Notes: a model not told the origin generated them from the sequence alone. 64,000 bases of DNA from Lineus longissimus (GCF_910592395.1 NC_088318.1:16368349-16432348), one strand, 5' to 3'. Counted from the stretch's first letter, positions 52,588-63,545 are shown. Made by a program: numbers and translations.

Positions 52588-55500
52588 ATGAGTGTTGTCA
52601 GTGAGGATGCATGTGTGAGTCGATTGTTGTGAGGTGCTGATCTCTCATATTGAGTGCTTTTCATATGCCTGTGACTGTGAGTGTGATAATGCCCGCGAGC
52701 CGACCCAATAGGTTAATTTCAGTTTTCAGACTAGTAATGAAATTATAATTTCTTTTCATAATTAGGCTGATATCTGCGATATCAAGGACAAACCCAACGG
52801 GGATAAGGACTTGCCTCCTCCTCCCCCATCCCGCCCTCAGACTGATGTATGTGACAAGGACCTCCCTCCTGACTGGAGGTATGCAAGGGATGCCGCTGGT
52901 GATGTTTATTACTACAACACTATCACAAAGTAAGTACTTAGTGCTTCACTCAAAATGCACAAAAATATGTGCTTGTCACTAGAAAAAAATTATTTATATC
53001 AAAGGAAATTGCTTCACTGAGTGGATGGATGTATGGTACGTCTCTTACACTTGGGTATATTGATATCATATCCAAAGTGCGGGAGCCAATGTGCATAACC
53101 ATCTCCCTGAGATGAATGGGCCACAATTGGCATTTAAAAGCTTGGTGACGGCCACATTTTAGTATTTTAGTGTTACTAAATTGTGGCCGTCACCAAGCTT
53201 TTAAATGCTTGACCACATTTGAAAAATGCCCATCTCTGGAGAAGAGATGGAAAGCTAGATTTGGAGCGTGAAAATGATAAAGCACCTACATCAAGCTGAT
53301 TCCCGGAGACCACTTAAGCGGAACTGTGATGGATCAGAATTTTAAATTTTTTTATTTGCCTGCAAAAACCAACATTTTACCATATTTGTCCTGTACTGAC
53401 ACATGTAAATGAAATGTTAATGTTGTTTGATAAAAACAACCTTTTTCAAATATTTTAACCATGTCCGTATTTTTTCAGGAAAACCCAGTGGCACCCACCG
53501 ACCTGGCCCGGGTCGGGCAAAGTTTCTCCTGTAGACAACATGGACAAGGTAAAAGAAAAGGATGTCGCCGGGTCAGCCTCTGCAACGGAGTCGCCTACCG
53601 TTGATGAAAGTAGCCCTGAGCCTGGTATACTGTCGGTCCAAGTATTGTCTGTAGGCTCAGTGGTGTGTACGCTTGGTGAAAAGCATTTGACAGACGATCC
53701 TGTGCCCATGGAGCTCATTCTCAATGAGTTAGTGTCTTCGAAAGCATTGACATCTGGTGGTGTCCCTCTCATGGAATCAGGGCATGGTGAGTCTCCCGTG
53801 CAGGACAGTGAGAAGAATCAACCTAAATGTACGAGTGATGAGCTGCCTGTTCCAAAAGATTGTGAAGTGCCTTTCCAAGGAGGCAACCATGATGGAAGTG
53901 AGGTATCTTTCCAAGAAGACAATAGTGAGTTATCGTTCCGAGGAGACGATAGTAAGGTACCTTCTCAGGAAGATAACGAGTCGTCGTCGAATGAAAAACC
54001 CCGCGTCAGTAGTCAGGAGTATAGAGGAGGAACATTTAACTGTGCAGGCTGTGGGGAAGTTTTCTCGAGCGAAAGTGAAGTGAACGGCCATGTCTGTAGA
54101 CCCAAGAAAAAAACAGAAGGCCTCTTCCAATGTGAAATCTGTCATAAAATTTATCGCTGGAAAAAGGATTTGAAATTACATGAAGCCAGTGCCCTGAAAG
54201 AAGGGCGGTTGGTTTGTTCTGTGTGCAATCAGGCATTCTGCACACGGCGTGATTTGACTCGCCACGAGCGTATTCATGCTGATAAGATGAAGCCGGGCGA
54301 CCATAAATGTGAAAATTGTGGAAAGGTTTACCGATGGAAAAAGGACTTGGTAATACATATGACGACTGCGCGTAGTCAAGATCCAGTTGCATGTTCTGTG
54401 TGTGACAAGCCATTCTGCACAAAGAATGATTTGGCAAAACACTTTCGTGGACATGTACTGCCTGAAAAATTGGCTGCATCTGCATCAACTTCTATAACTG
54501 CGCCATTGAAAATTCGAAGAATTACACCGAGACCAGTGATGATTACGCGTGCGGGGTCTGCATCTTCTGCTGCTGTCGCTATGACGCCTGCCATGCTCAC
54601 CTCAGCTGGGCACGTCGAGGGGCCTGCCCAGGAATCTGGTGAAGAAGACGCCATGGAGGTGACACTGAACTGTTCTCAGTGCGATAAAGTGTTCTCCAGT
54701 GACAGTGAACTGACTGCACATGTCCGTTCTCGTCATAAGAAAAAGACAGAGGGTCCAAACCAATGTCAGACGTGTGGAAAAATTTACAGATGGAAGAAGG
54801 ACTTGATGATACATATTTCTAATAGTGAAGCACCTTTGAAATGTTCCTTTTGTGATAAGTCATTCTGTATGAAGGTGGACTTAGATCGGCACCTTCCCCG
54901 ACAGCATCCAGAGGTGACCCCTTTCAAGTGTACCACCTGTGACAAAGCGTTTTCTCGCAGGTACGCCTTGAATAACCACGTCCGTACAGGATGTGGCAAA
55001 AATAAAACATTCAAGTGCTCAGAATGTGGTAAAGCATTCCTTTCCCAGCGCTTATTGGATGTGCACGCTTACAGACACCGTGGTGAAAAACCGTACAAGT
55101 GTTCCTTTTGCGAGAAAGTGTTTGGCACGAGAGCACACGTGAATATGCATGAGCGAATTCACACCGGTGAAAAGCCATACCAGTGTGCAACATGTGGAAA
55201 GTGCTTTACGAGTAATGGCGAGTTGAAGTTACACACACGTGTTCACACTGGTGAAAAACCATACGTTTGCACCTACTGTCCAAAGGCATTTAGCGGCAAT
55301 TCCAGATTGCATCTACACATACGTAGCATCCACACACACGAGAAAAATTATTTGTGTTCTTTTTGTGCGAAAGCATTCGTTTCGAGCGCCCAAATGAAAA
55401 AACACATGCGTGTTCACACTGGGGAAAAGCCATATAAATGTTCTCATTGCGACAAGTGGTTTTCGCAGCAGTCCGCGCGGAAAACGCATGAATATATCCA

Positions 55501-55669
55501 CACTGGGGAAAGGCCGTTTGTTTGTCCTCGGTGCAAAAAATCATGGACACAAAAGGGGATGTTGACTTCGCACCTACGTACCTGTAATAGTACTTTTGAG
55601 AAAGATACATGTAAAAAGGTATTCAGCCCACTGCTGTCTACTTTTCAGGATGATGAACATACTGTGTAG
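52588..55669 (+). CDS. WW domain-zinc finger protein, gene B
   Basis: Exons 52588-52614 (MSVVSEDAC; preceded by an in-frame TAA; donor GTGAGT), 52766-52929 and 53479-55669, about 793 residues. The first exon is the least certain. A PPPPPSRP stretch precedes a complete WW domain, LPPDWRYARDAAGDVYYYN then KKTQWHPPTW (about residues 43-75), interrupted by an intron after AAA exactly as in gene A. An acidic/Ser-rich linker follows, with SEVSFQEDN/SELSFRGDD repeats. Then come three modules of a finger with KxYRWKKDL (second His missing or displaced) paired with CSxCDKxFCxKxDLxRH, and finally about eight tandem C2H2 fingers, mostly joined by HTGEKPY linkers; two end in Cys instead of His. Likely a nuclear DNA-binding protein whose WW domain recruits proline-rich partners; that role is inference. 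Confidence 0.85.
53130..53208. repeat. Near-perfect hairpin in gene B intron
   Basis: GCATTTAAAAGCTTGGTGAC and the following GGCCACA (from 53130) are repeated exactly in reverse complement up to 53208. With the adjoining TTTAGTA / T(G)TTACTAAA the stem is over 30 bp with a tiny loop. It lies in the intron that splits the WW domain. Consistent with a short palindromic MITE. Confidence 0.85.
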
Positions 55670-55790
55670 AAGCTATTTAACCGGCGAGTTGAAGATACAT
55701 ACTTGGTTCACACAGGTGAAAAACTGCATGTTTCCCATGACTCACTTGCTTTGCCTAAAAGGTTTGCAGACAAATGCAGAAACGTAGTTG
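55670..55790 (+). pseudogene. Decayed finger sequence after gene B stop
   Basis: Shortly after the TAG, one frame reads GELKIHTW and the next frame continues VHTGEKLHVS, mirroring NGELKLHTRVHTGEKPYVC within gene B but shifted by one base. A former extra finger therefore lies in the present 3' UTR. Confidence 0.6.
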
Positions 55791-56974
55791 ACTTAAAAAA
55801 ACAATATGGACACCCAAGACTGTAATTGTACACAATGACGTGAACTGTTTTACCTTTTTCGAAATGTGCTTGACTTGCTTGACCATTTTTAAATTATTGG
55901 TATTTATTAGGGTGTTGACTAGAATGTTGTTATCATTGATGTTATTATTACCAATTTGTATATATACCAGTAATTCATCATTTCAATTCAGGTATTTATT
56001 TGGGTATTTATGATGTAGACTTTTCAAATGTACCATTTTTTGCAGTTGTGCATCTATTTCGACTTAAAATGATGAGCCATTCTTATAGAGGCATTTTAGA
56101 AATGTTTTACATACAAGGGATTAGGTTGTTTTTAACTAACTCTGCATATATACCTGTATGAACATGCGTCTCTATCAGTGTTTTCTTATCATTGTCAGGT
56201 GATATGTTTGCACAAATTATGTATTAATGGCATAAAAATGTAGAGCATGATATTTCGTCCACGGTAAGAGAAAGTAATCAAAACTGGCCTTGCTTACTTG
56301 TAAAATGCATGTACAGTTTACTGTATGTTAGTTAAAGTGACATTAAAAGGTTCAATTCGTTCACTGGTTTTGAATTTACTGGAGTTTGTCCGAAACAGCC
56401 GCTTCGGGACTGATGTTCTTGTCTGATCTTGCCACACGCTGTGAAAAGACGAATGGAATTGGTCTTATGACCCGATCCCTTTTTGTGTGACAAGTTAAAA
56501 CGCCAGCAATCCATTGAGAGGAGAGGAAGCAGTCTACATTTACAAGAGATTTGTATCGACGTGATGATTCCCTCCCCTTAATATAGACACTGTGGCTTGC
56601 GTTTTAACTTGTCACATACGTGTGACAAGGACATTGACATCAAGTCTTCTGGCAGGATGTTGTGTTTCCTTTTGATGAATGGGATCAGGATATAAATCTC
56701 CAAGCACTTTTGTATCAACCTCGGACACCAATCTGGGTCCCTCCTTGTGGTCAGATTACAACATCCTTTCTGACCTATCTCATTTAGAATCAGCAATTTA
56801 TTGTAAGATCCGAAGTTCTCAAGGAGAAGCATCCTCGAAAAACAGAGTCACTTGTAAGCTCCTACACTTACACGCTGTGTGAGTGCTGAGTGAAAAACCC
56901 TGATCCTCGGGATGAGGAGTTTGATGAACTTCAGATATTTCTGTAATGTTTTTTTGGTGAACAATCCCAAATGA

Positions 56975-56980
56975 AATAAA
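56975..56980 (+). terminator. Candidate poly(A) signal of gene B
   Basis: AATAAA about 1.3 kb past the stop, with a second AATAAA about 27 bases later. No closer canonical signal was found on this strand. Confidence 0.35.
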
Positions 56981-57315
56981 AAGACTGTAAGAATGGAAAT
57001 GGAATAAAAATGTAATATTTAAACAATAATTCCTTCTTGATATCAAGATTTTTTGTAGAATGCTATCAGGTGTGTTTAGTCAGTGTTACAATGTACAGTG
57101 GAACCTCCCTGAGCGGACACCTCTATAAGGACTACCTTATTTACCTAAGTAAGGGTCGGTTTGGAGTACAACCCTGTCCCCATAGTAATGGACACTGCCT
57201 GCAACAGATGGCCCGAGACGTGGCACATTCTTCTGAGAAAGACTCAAAAATATTTTCATGGCATTTGTAAAGGTATATCTGTGTACAGACCTGTCCCCTT
57301 TAGTATCAGACTGTA

Positions 57316-58062
57316 GTATCTGTGACTGCGTCATCTCTCTCGCCATGTTGACAACTTGGCAGAGCAGCCAGGACTGATTCGGCCTGGCTAATCTCTCTCA
57401 CCATATTAACAACTAGGCATTGCGGCGAAGACTGATGTGGCCTGGCTATGACCATCTCATCTCTCTCATCATGTTGTCAACACGGTGGAGCAGCCAGGTC
57501 TGATTCGGCCTGGCTGTGACTGCCTCATCTCTCTCACCATGTTGACAAATTGGCAGAGCAGCCAAGACTGATTTGGCCTGGCTGTGACTGTTTCATCTCC
57601 CTCATCATGTTGTCAACACGGTGGAGCAGCCAGGACTGATTCGGCCTGGCCGTGACTTCATCAACTCTCTCACCATGTTGACAACTTGGCAGAGCAGCCA
57701 AGACTAATTTGGCCTGGCTGTGACTGTCTCATCTCTCTCACCATATTAACAACTAGGCAGTGCGGCGAAGACTGATGCCGCCTGGCCGTGACTGTCTCAT
57801 CTCTCTCACCATGTAGACAACTTGGCAGAGCAGCCAAGACTGATTTGGCCTGGCTGTGACTGTCTCATCTCTCTCACCATGAAGACAACTTGGCAGAGCA
57901 GCCAAGACTGATTTGGCCTGGCTGTGACTGTCTCATCTCTTTCACCATGAAGACAACCTGGCAGAGCAGCCAAGACTGATTTGGCCTGGCTGTGACTGTC
58001 TCATCTCTCTCACCATGAAGACAACTTGGCAGAGCAGCCGAGACTGATTTGGCCTGGCTGTT
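57316..58062 (+). repeat. 68-bp satellite, block 1
   Basis: About eleven head-to-tail copies of a 68-base unit, CTGTGACTGTCTCATCTCTC, CACCATG, GACAACTTGGCAGAGCAGCC, AAGACTGATTTGGCCTGG. Two sub-variants alternate (CAACTTGGCAGAGCAGCC versus CAACACGGTGGAGCAGCC). The last four copies are nearly identical, which suggests recent expansion at the right end. Confidence 0.92.
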
Positions 58063-58404
58063 CCGTTGTATGCTCACCATGAATGTAGAATTTACCATGC
58101 TCACCATGGTAAAATATTTCACCGTCCCAATTCACTATGGTGAAGTGACGTCAGTTTGCCATGCTGAAATTGAGACACATTATTTTATCCTTAGGGTAGG
58201 CCCCCTACACCAACACCTAAACCCCAATACTTGACCTGACCCGATGTATGTCTGCCCTTATCAGCCCAGAAACTCCCCAACCCAAGAAAAATCATGAAGC
58301 CCATCGCACTATTGTCCGTCTTCTGTCATGGTACAGGCAACGGCAATTGCGATTGGTGAAATCCCAATATCTTTCTGTCTGCATGGTCTGTGGGATGTGG
58401 AAAC

Positions 58405-58790
58405 AATCAACCTCTGCCAGCTGCTTATCTATTCAGATTGTGAAGGCCTTGACACAACATAAAAACTCTGAAACAACTACCCTCTGCCAGCTGGTTATCT
58501 GGTCAGGTTGGGAAGACCTTGACACAACCTAAAAATTACACTAAGGTTACCGCTAATGAACTTTGGAGACGACAGGACAGCCTAAGTAACAACCAACCTC
58601 TTCCAGCTGGATATCTGGTCAGATTGGGAAGACATTGACACAACCTTCAAAGGGTCCTTTAGCTGCACAAGACAACATTACACTGTGATACAAGACAACT
58701 GATTTGGTTGTACCGTGGTAATCATCTCACAAGGACAGAAAATGGAACAACCAACCTCTGCCAGCTAGTTATCTGATCTCACGAGACTGG
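58405..58790 (+). repeat. Diverged repeats with CCTCTGCCAGCTG core
   Basis: Four spaced copies near 58408, 58478, 58592 and 58748 share CCTCTGCCAGCTG-TTATCTGGTCAG and most also share GACCTTGACACAACCT. Irregular spacing suggests an old tandem array or a degraded element between the two satellite blocks. Confidence 0.6.
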
Positions 58791-60019
58791 CAGTACACAA
58801 TATCTACCTGACAACTCTTTAAGTACAACTTGAGTACTACTTGGGACCACAGTCATCTTAAACGTGCCACCAAAATGACGTCAATATCTACATAAAAATA
58901 CTTTACTTGATCAATTTGTCTACAGTGTAATTTTGGAAAGAAGCCCTCAAATTCGTTGTCAGTCCTCGTTTGATTTTTAGCCGTAGCACTAGCAGCCAAT
59001 AGCTGGTCTCAAATCATCCACAACAATCAACAGAACATTGGGTTTCTGGGAATGTGCGATACCTGAAACAAATGCCAACACAACCGAGATGAAAGTGGAT
59101 ACAGAATTGTGACAAAGATACTGATGATAACATCACACATGCCAATGGAGTATTTAATTGTGCTTGCTCCTCAATTAGAAATTACTCGAAGAGAAATTTG
59201 TCCAAGAGACATCTCCAATAATAATACGGGCAGTCTCATCAGTCAGTCGGTCCTAAAGACATTTCTAATAAACATGGGGACAATCTCTTCCGAGTGGTAA
59301 TCTGTCCAATTGACCAGGACCAAGTATCTGATTTATAGTAGGGGCCTATATGTAGACTAGGCCTGTGGTCTGCTGGTATGACCCATATTTTGGGTATTGT
59401 AAAATTGTTATGACAAATATATTAAAAAAACTCTTACATTAGATTATCAATTAGTGTAAGAGGTATCTATCGATAAAATCAAGATCACTTTCAGGTTGAT
59501 ATTTCTTGAGATGAAAACGAAAGAACATATTAGTGAAGGCACATTAGCAAAACCAAAATATTGATCTTTCAGAATTTAGTTAGGTATCAAACTTTCGTTA
59601 CTCTGCTCAACGTATTTGAAGTAGTCGTGATCGCGTAATAGACGAACGCCTGCTGACCTAATACTCGTAGCGCAGTGATATGTGCATATCTTGGCTAATT
59701 TTGACTATTTAGCTATACAGCCATGTATATGGAACATAGTTAATTAATTCTGAGATATGCATGCATGCCATGGTGACCAAATTGAGAATCACCGATTGTT
59801 GATGTATGGGACATGACCTATCCTCCCATGCAGCCATTGCAGGCCCCTATATCCCCTATAGTGGTACCGGTACTGTTTACATCAGTCAAGGAGACACATG
59901 TTGATGGATACCATCGGTATGTGGTCTCGAGAAGCCGGTTTCAATGACCACTCGTACTTTGGAAAGATGCTGAGATTGCTCTGGGACTCGCTAGCCCCCA
60001 CGGGCCCGGCTATAGTATA

Positions 60020-60145
60020 AAACAGCGGCACCCCGACATGCTCGGCGTCTTCGATGAGAAGGAAAAGGAGGTCCTAATCATCGAGATAGCTGTCAGCTCC
60101 GACAGACACGTCCTAGCACGTGCGGAGGAGAAACGATCGAAGTAC
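60020..60145 (+). pseudogene. Non-LTR retrotransposon C-terminal fragment
   Basis: One open frame reads KQRHPDMLGVFDEKEKEVLI followed by IEIAVSSDRHVLARAEEKRS. The pattern xxPDhhxx(8-12)hhIhEIAVxxDxxhxxxxxxKxxKY is familiar from the region after the reverse transcriptase in animal non-LTR retrotransposon proteins, a PD-(D/E)xK-like segment. No intact frame extends it, and it stops where satellite block 2 starts. Family membership is from memory of the pattern. Confidence 0.6.
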
Positions 60146-60640
60146 TGTGGCTGTGATTATCTCATCTCTCTCATCATGTTGTCAACACGGTGGAGCAGCC
60201 AGGACTAATTCGGCCTGGCTATGACCGTTTCATCTCTCTCATCATGCTGTCAACACAGTGGGGCAGCCAGGACTGATTTGGCCTGGCTGTGACTTCCTCA
60301 TCTCTCTCTGTGACTGCGTCATCTCTCTCGCCATGTTGACAACTTGGCAGAGCAGCCAAGACTGATTCGCCTGGCTGTGACTATCTCATCTCTCTCACCA
60401 TATCAACAACTAGGCAGTGCGGCGAAGACTGATGTGGCCTGGCTGTGACCGTCTCATCTGACTCATCATGTTGTCAATACGGTGGAGCAGCCAGGTCTGA
60501 TTCGGCCTGGCTGTGACTGCCTCATCTCTCTCACCATGTTGACAACTTGGCAGAGCAGCCAAGACTGATTTGGCTTGTCGGTGACTGTCTCATCTCTCTC
60601 ATCATGTTGTCAGCAAGGTGGAGCAGCCAGGACTGTCAAA
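60146..60640 (+). repeat. 68-bp satellite, block 2
   Basis: About seven copies of the unit seen at 57316-58062, with both sub-variants, beginning directly after the retrotransposon fragment and ending before AGCTTGTACTTACATAACAG. Confidence 0.9.
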
Positions 60641-60722
60641 CAGTTGTGTGAGCTCACTAGAGCTTGTACTTACATAACAGTATAAAACTAAAATAAATAT
60701 AATATATATATATACACACACA

Positions 60723-60728
60723 TTTATT
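60723..60728 (-). terminator. Candidate poly(A) signal of GDA
   Basis: AATAAA on the minus strand about 110 bases past the proposed stop codon. Confidence 0.5.
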
Positions 60729-60836
60729 GTATTATCTTGCACTATTGATGGATTAGTAAATTATTCTCATTTTAGCAGGTTTTAATAAATGAAATAACAG
60801 TAGCTGCGATGTCTGTTCCTCGACGAGGCTGTCCAC

Positions 60837-63545
60837 TCAAGTTATTGTGTCCTCAGGTTTTACAACCAGCTGTTTTCCGGCTACGAAAACCTCTCGAATG
60901 TTCCTGTCATCCCCTGGAATTAACAAGTTGACGTCTTAAAGAACAATACGTTGGACATTGTCTAGATATCTATATGTATAGATTTACACAAATTAGCTGA
61001 ATTTCCCGCCAATGCGTCATTCAACACTCCCATTGTTCGACCTTCTGATCACAATCTCAAACAATGTAATAAATGTTGGCGGTGGAGTGAAGGGGGGGGG
61101 GGGTGCGAATTCCTATTATCAGAATGGGAGTGGTGAATTCTTAAATTAAACCATTGTTGATATAAAATGATGTATCCATAGCCATCCATTTGTCTTGTCC
61201 TGTGAGGGTCTTCTTACCTAAGAATAGAAACTTTTGGAATGCATCCAGGAGGGATTCGTGATCAAAGACCTCGAAAGGGCCTCTCTTCATTTCCCACCCA
61301 ATGACCAGAGCATCAAATTCCTTGCCGATTTCAAAGTTACCGATTTTGTTCTCCAGACCCATGACTGAAATAAAATACATCGAACACTTTAAAGGCCAAC
61401 TTCGTTTGTTGAGATGAAATCAGTGTTTAACTTATATTGGAAATTTTCAAGTTGTGTAAAATATGTTCCGATTATAACTTTTCAAAAATGCCGCAGTGCA
61501 AATTGATACACAAAAACTCAAAATACCAAATTTCAGTAAGTTTGAGTGCATGATACATGAGTCACAAAAATATAATAAAAACGAACAGCGTTGACCAATT
61601 GACGAGTAGAACTATGGGTGTCTACAAAACCAAGACCCAAGACCCAAGACCTACAAAACCAAGACCCAAGACCCAAGACCCAAGATGTTGATGGGTCTTG
61701 GTTTTGTAGGTGGGGGGTCTTGGTTTTGTAGACACCCACACGGGTGTCTACAAAACCAAGACCTAAAAAACACCCACACGGGTGTCTACAAACCAAGACC
61801 TACAAAACGGGTGTCTACAAAACCAAGACCTACAAAACCAAGACCCAAAACCCAAGTTTTGTAGACACCCGTAGAACTATAACAAGGAAATATTTATGCA
61901 TGTATATCTATATCATAATACTATAAGGCGGCTCGATAAAGTGCCATTTGGGGGTAGTGTTTCGTCTTGAAATTTTGCACGTTTGCAGGTGATATGTTAT
62001 CCTGATGCAACGTTATGTTTATTTTCGGAAATTTACTTCAGCGGCGCAGTAATGAGGGATTTTTAATCGGACACTGTCAATTCTCCTTACCACTCACAGA
62101 AGCCAAGTCATAGCTCTTTAGTTATGCAGGGGCTTAATCAATTACCTGCACTCCCTGTGGGGTGGCTAACATTACCTGTTGAACGGCTGGCTGTAGGGGG
62201 ATGATTGGAACAGCCTGTACCTGTTGACCTGCTGAACTAAGGTTAATGTTATTTTCAATCCACGATTGCAGGTCACCCGATGTTCGAGATTTCGCGGGGA
62301 AAGAAATTGTAAACAAACGTATGTGTGCAGTTCAAATGTAAACAAAAATGTATTTTTGGTACTTTCGGTTGCTGGACACAAGGGTTTTCCCGCAGTAAGG
62401 AGCTGGGGTCAAATTGGTGGTCTATTGTTTATGGGTGCTGTGTTAGCCAGAGCTAGCCCTTGATTATGAAGGGATTTTCAAATGAAGGTTACCATGGTCT
62501 GTTTCACCACAGCTTGATCTGAAGAGGCGCGCTGAACCTGAAATGGCCTTATCAAGGAGCTGCTCACGGTGCTGAACGTCTAGCTTGCCTTACCTGTCGA
62601 GTAAGTGCCTTACCCGAGACCTGGCTACGTAGGAGGAGCACACATTTTAAAGTTATAGTAGTGATAGTGCAATTGGCTCGAGCCATTTGGAGGCCGACAT
62701 GTGAAGGCCTATCTGGGTACTCCTTCTTCTCCGTATAAAAAGGCGCATAGCCTATTGCTGACTAAGGAACGAGGCATTGCCTCATCATCTCTCGGACCAA
62801 CTGATATACTTTTATATGCACGCATACAGCACGCCACAGCTAGGTCCGAGTCTGTGGACAAATGGTTGGTTTAATTTGTCTCTTCGATATGGCTCCTTTG
62901 ATATTGCATTAGATTTTCATTGCAATTCAATCTAGCCCATTTGAACCTGCCTGCGCCACGGGTACAATGCTATAAGCTTATAATACCGTCATGATGTCCA
63001 CTACGAAGTGTATCGTTATTGCCCAGCTCCATATACATGTACAACCAAAATATCGATACTACGAGGTATACCTTCGGCGCCGCCTAGCGTAGCTAATCGG
63101 AAAGCCTCCCGGAAGTCAATATTATTATATTCGTCACCATGGTGACTGATGCTGAGGGTGTTCGCTACATGGACTGCTGTCTGGATGGCGTTCATAATGG
63201 ACGGGTGGTAACCTCCTGCCAAGTCTGAAATGGTAAATATTGTATACGTAAGGTGACACAAAAAAAGATCATAAGTACCCATGATATCACCATAAATCTA
63301 ACTAATTCCGGCCACGTTGAGACCACTCTACTTTTTGTTTCCGTCCCAGAACGATAAGTTTTCATTTCAACTGAGCAAAACTGGAGGCACGACAGGTCGA
63401 TACGTTTCTTGTAGACTGTCATAATCGCGACACAAAGATTTGAGGATCTTTCCAACTTAAATATTGCTATGACTTACCTGTTCCCAGTCCGACCTTGATT
63501 CCTCTGTCAAGCAGCCGGCGAACATCGAGCAAACCACTCCTTATG
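60837..63545 (-). CDS. GDA: Guanine deaminase, C-terminal four exons
   Basis: Guanine deaminase is an amidohydrolase that hydrolyses guanine to xanthine and ammonia in purine catabolism. Exons 63545-63478, 63224-63072, 61364-61218 and 60913-60837 (TGA at 60839-60837) join in phase to 148 codons. Diagnostic stretches: SGLLDVRRLLDRGIKVGLGT then D-LAGGYHPSIMNAIQTAV, FREAFRLATLGGAE, MGLENKIGNFEIGKEFDALV, FQKFLFLGDDRNIREVFVAGK. The Asp of GLGTD, the catalytic and metal-binding Asp of the family, is encoded across the first intron (G|AC). The earlier HxH and other metal ligands lie on exons beyond the right edge of the window. Ending the third exon at the GTAAG donor at 61217, rather than reading on to LTGQDKW, is supported by the good continuation GDDRNI in the last exon. 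It converges with gene B across the satellite region. Confidence 0.93.
61616..61870. mobile_element. 255-bp foldback element with 10-bp target duplication
   Basis: Starts GGGTGTCTACAAAACC and ends with the reverse complement GGTTTTGTAGACACCC-like end (AGTTTTGTAGACACCC). The interior is packed with direct and inverted copies of CTACAAAACCAAGACC and GGGTGTCTACAAA. A perfect 10-base direct repeat GTAGAACTAT flanks it at 61606-61615 and 61871-61880. A 9-11 bp duplication is typical of Mutator-like elements, so this looks like a MULE-type MITE. It lies in a GDA intron. Confidence 0.8.

Noticed and set aside
57095-57125. TACAGTGGAACCTCCCT as the end of a pogo/Tc1-type element
   Set aside because: The text resembles such ends, but no inverted partner or TA duplication was found nearby, so it is at best a fragment.
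61141-61217. GDA reading through its third exon to LTGQDKWMAMDTSFYINNG
   Set aside because: A good donor (TTAG|GTAAGAAG) precedes it, and an in-phase exon at 60913-60837 supplies GDDRNI...VAGKQL, which fits the family C-terminus better.
62730-62830. GTATAAAAAGG as the TATA box of a solo LTR or gene
   Set aside because: No TG...CA boundaries with a target duplication and no downstream open frame were found; it lies within a GDA intron.
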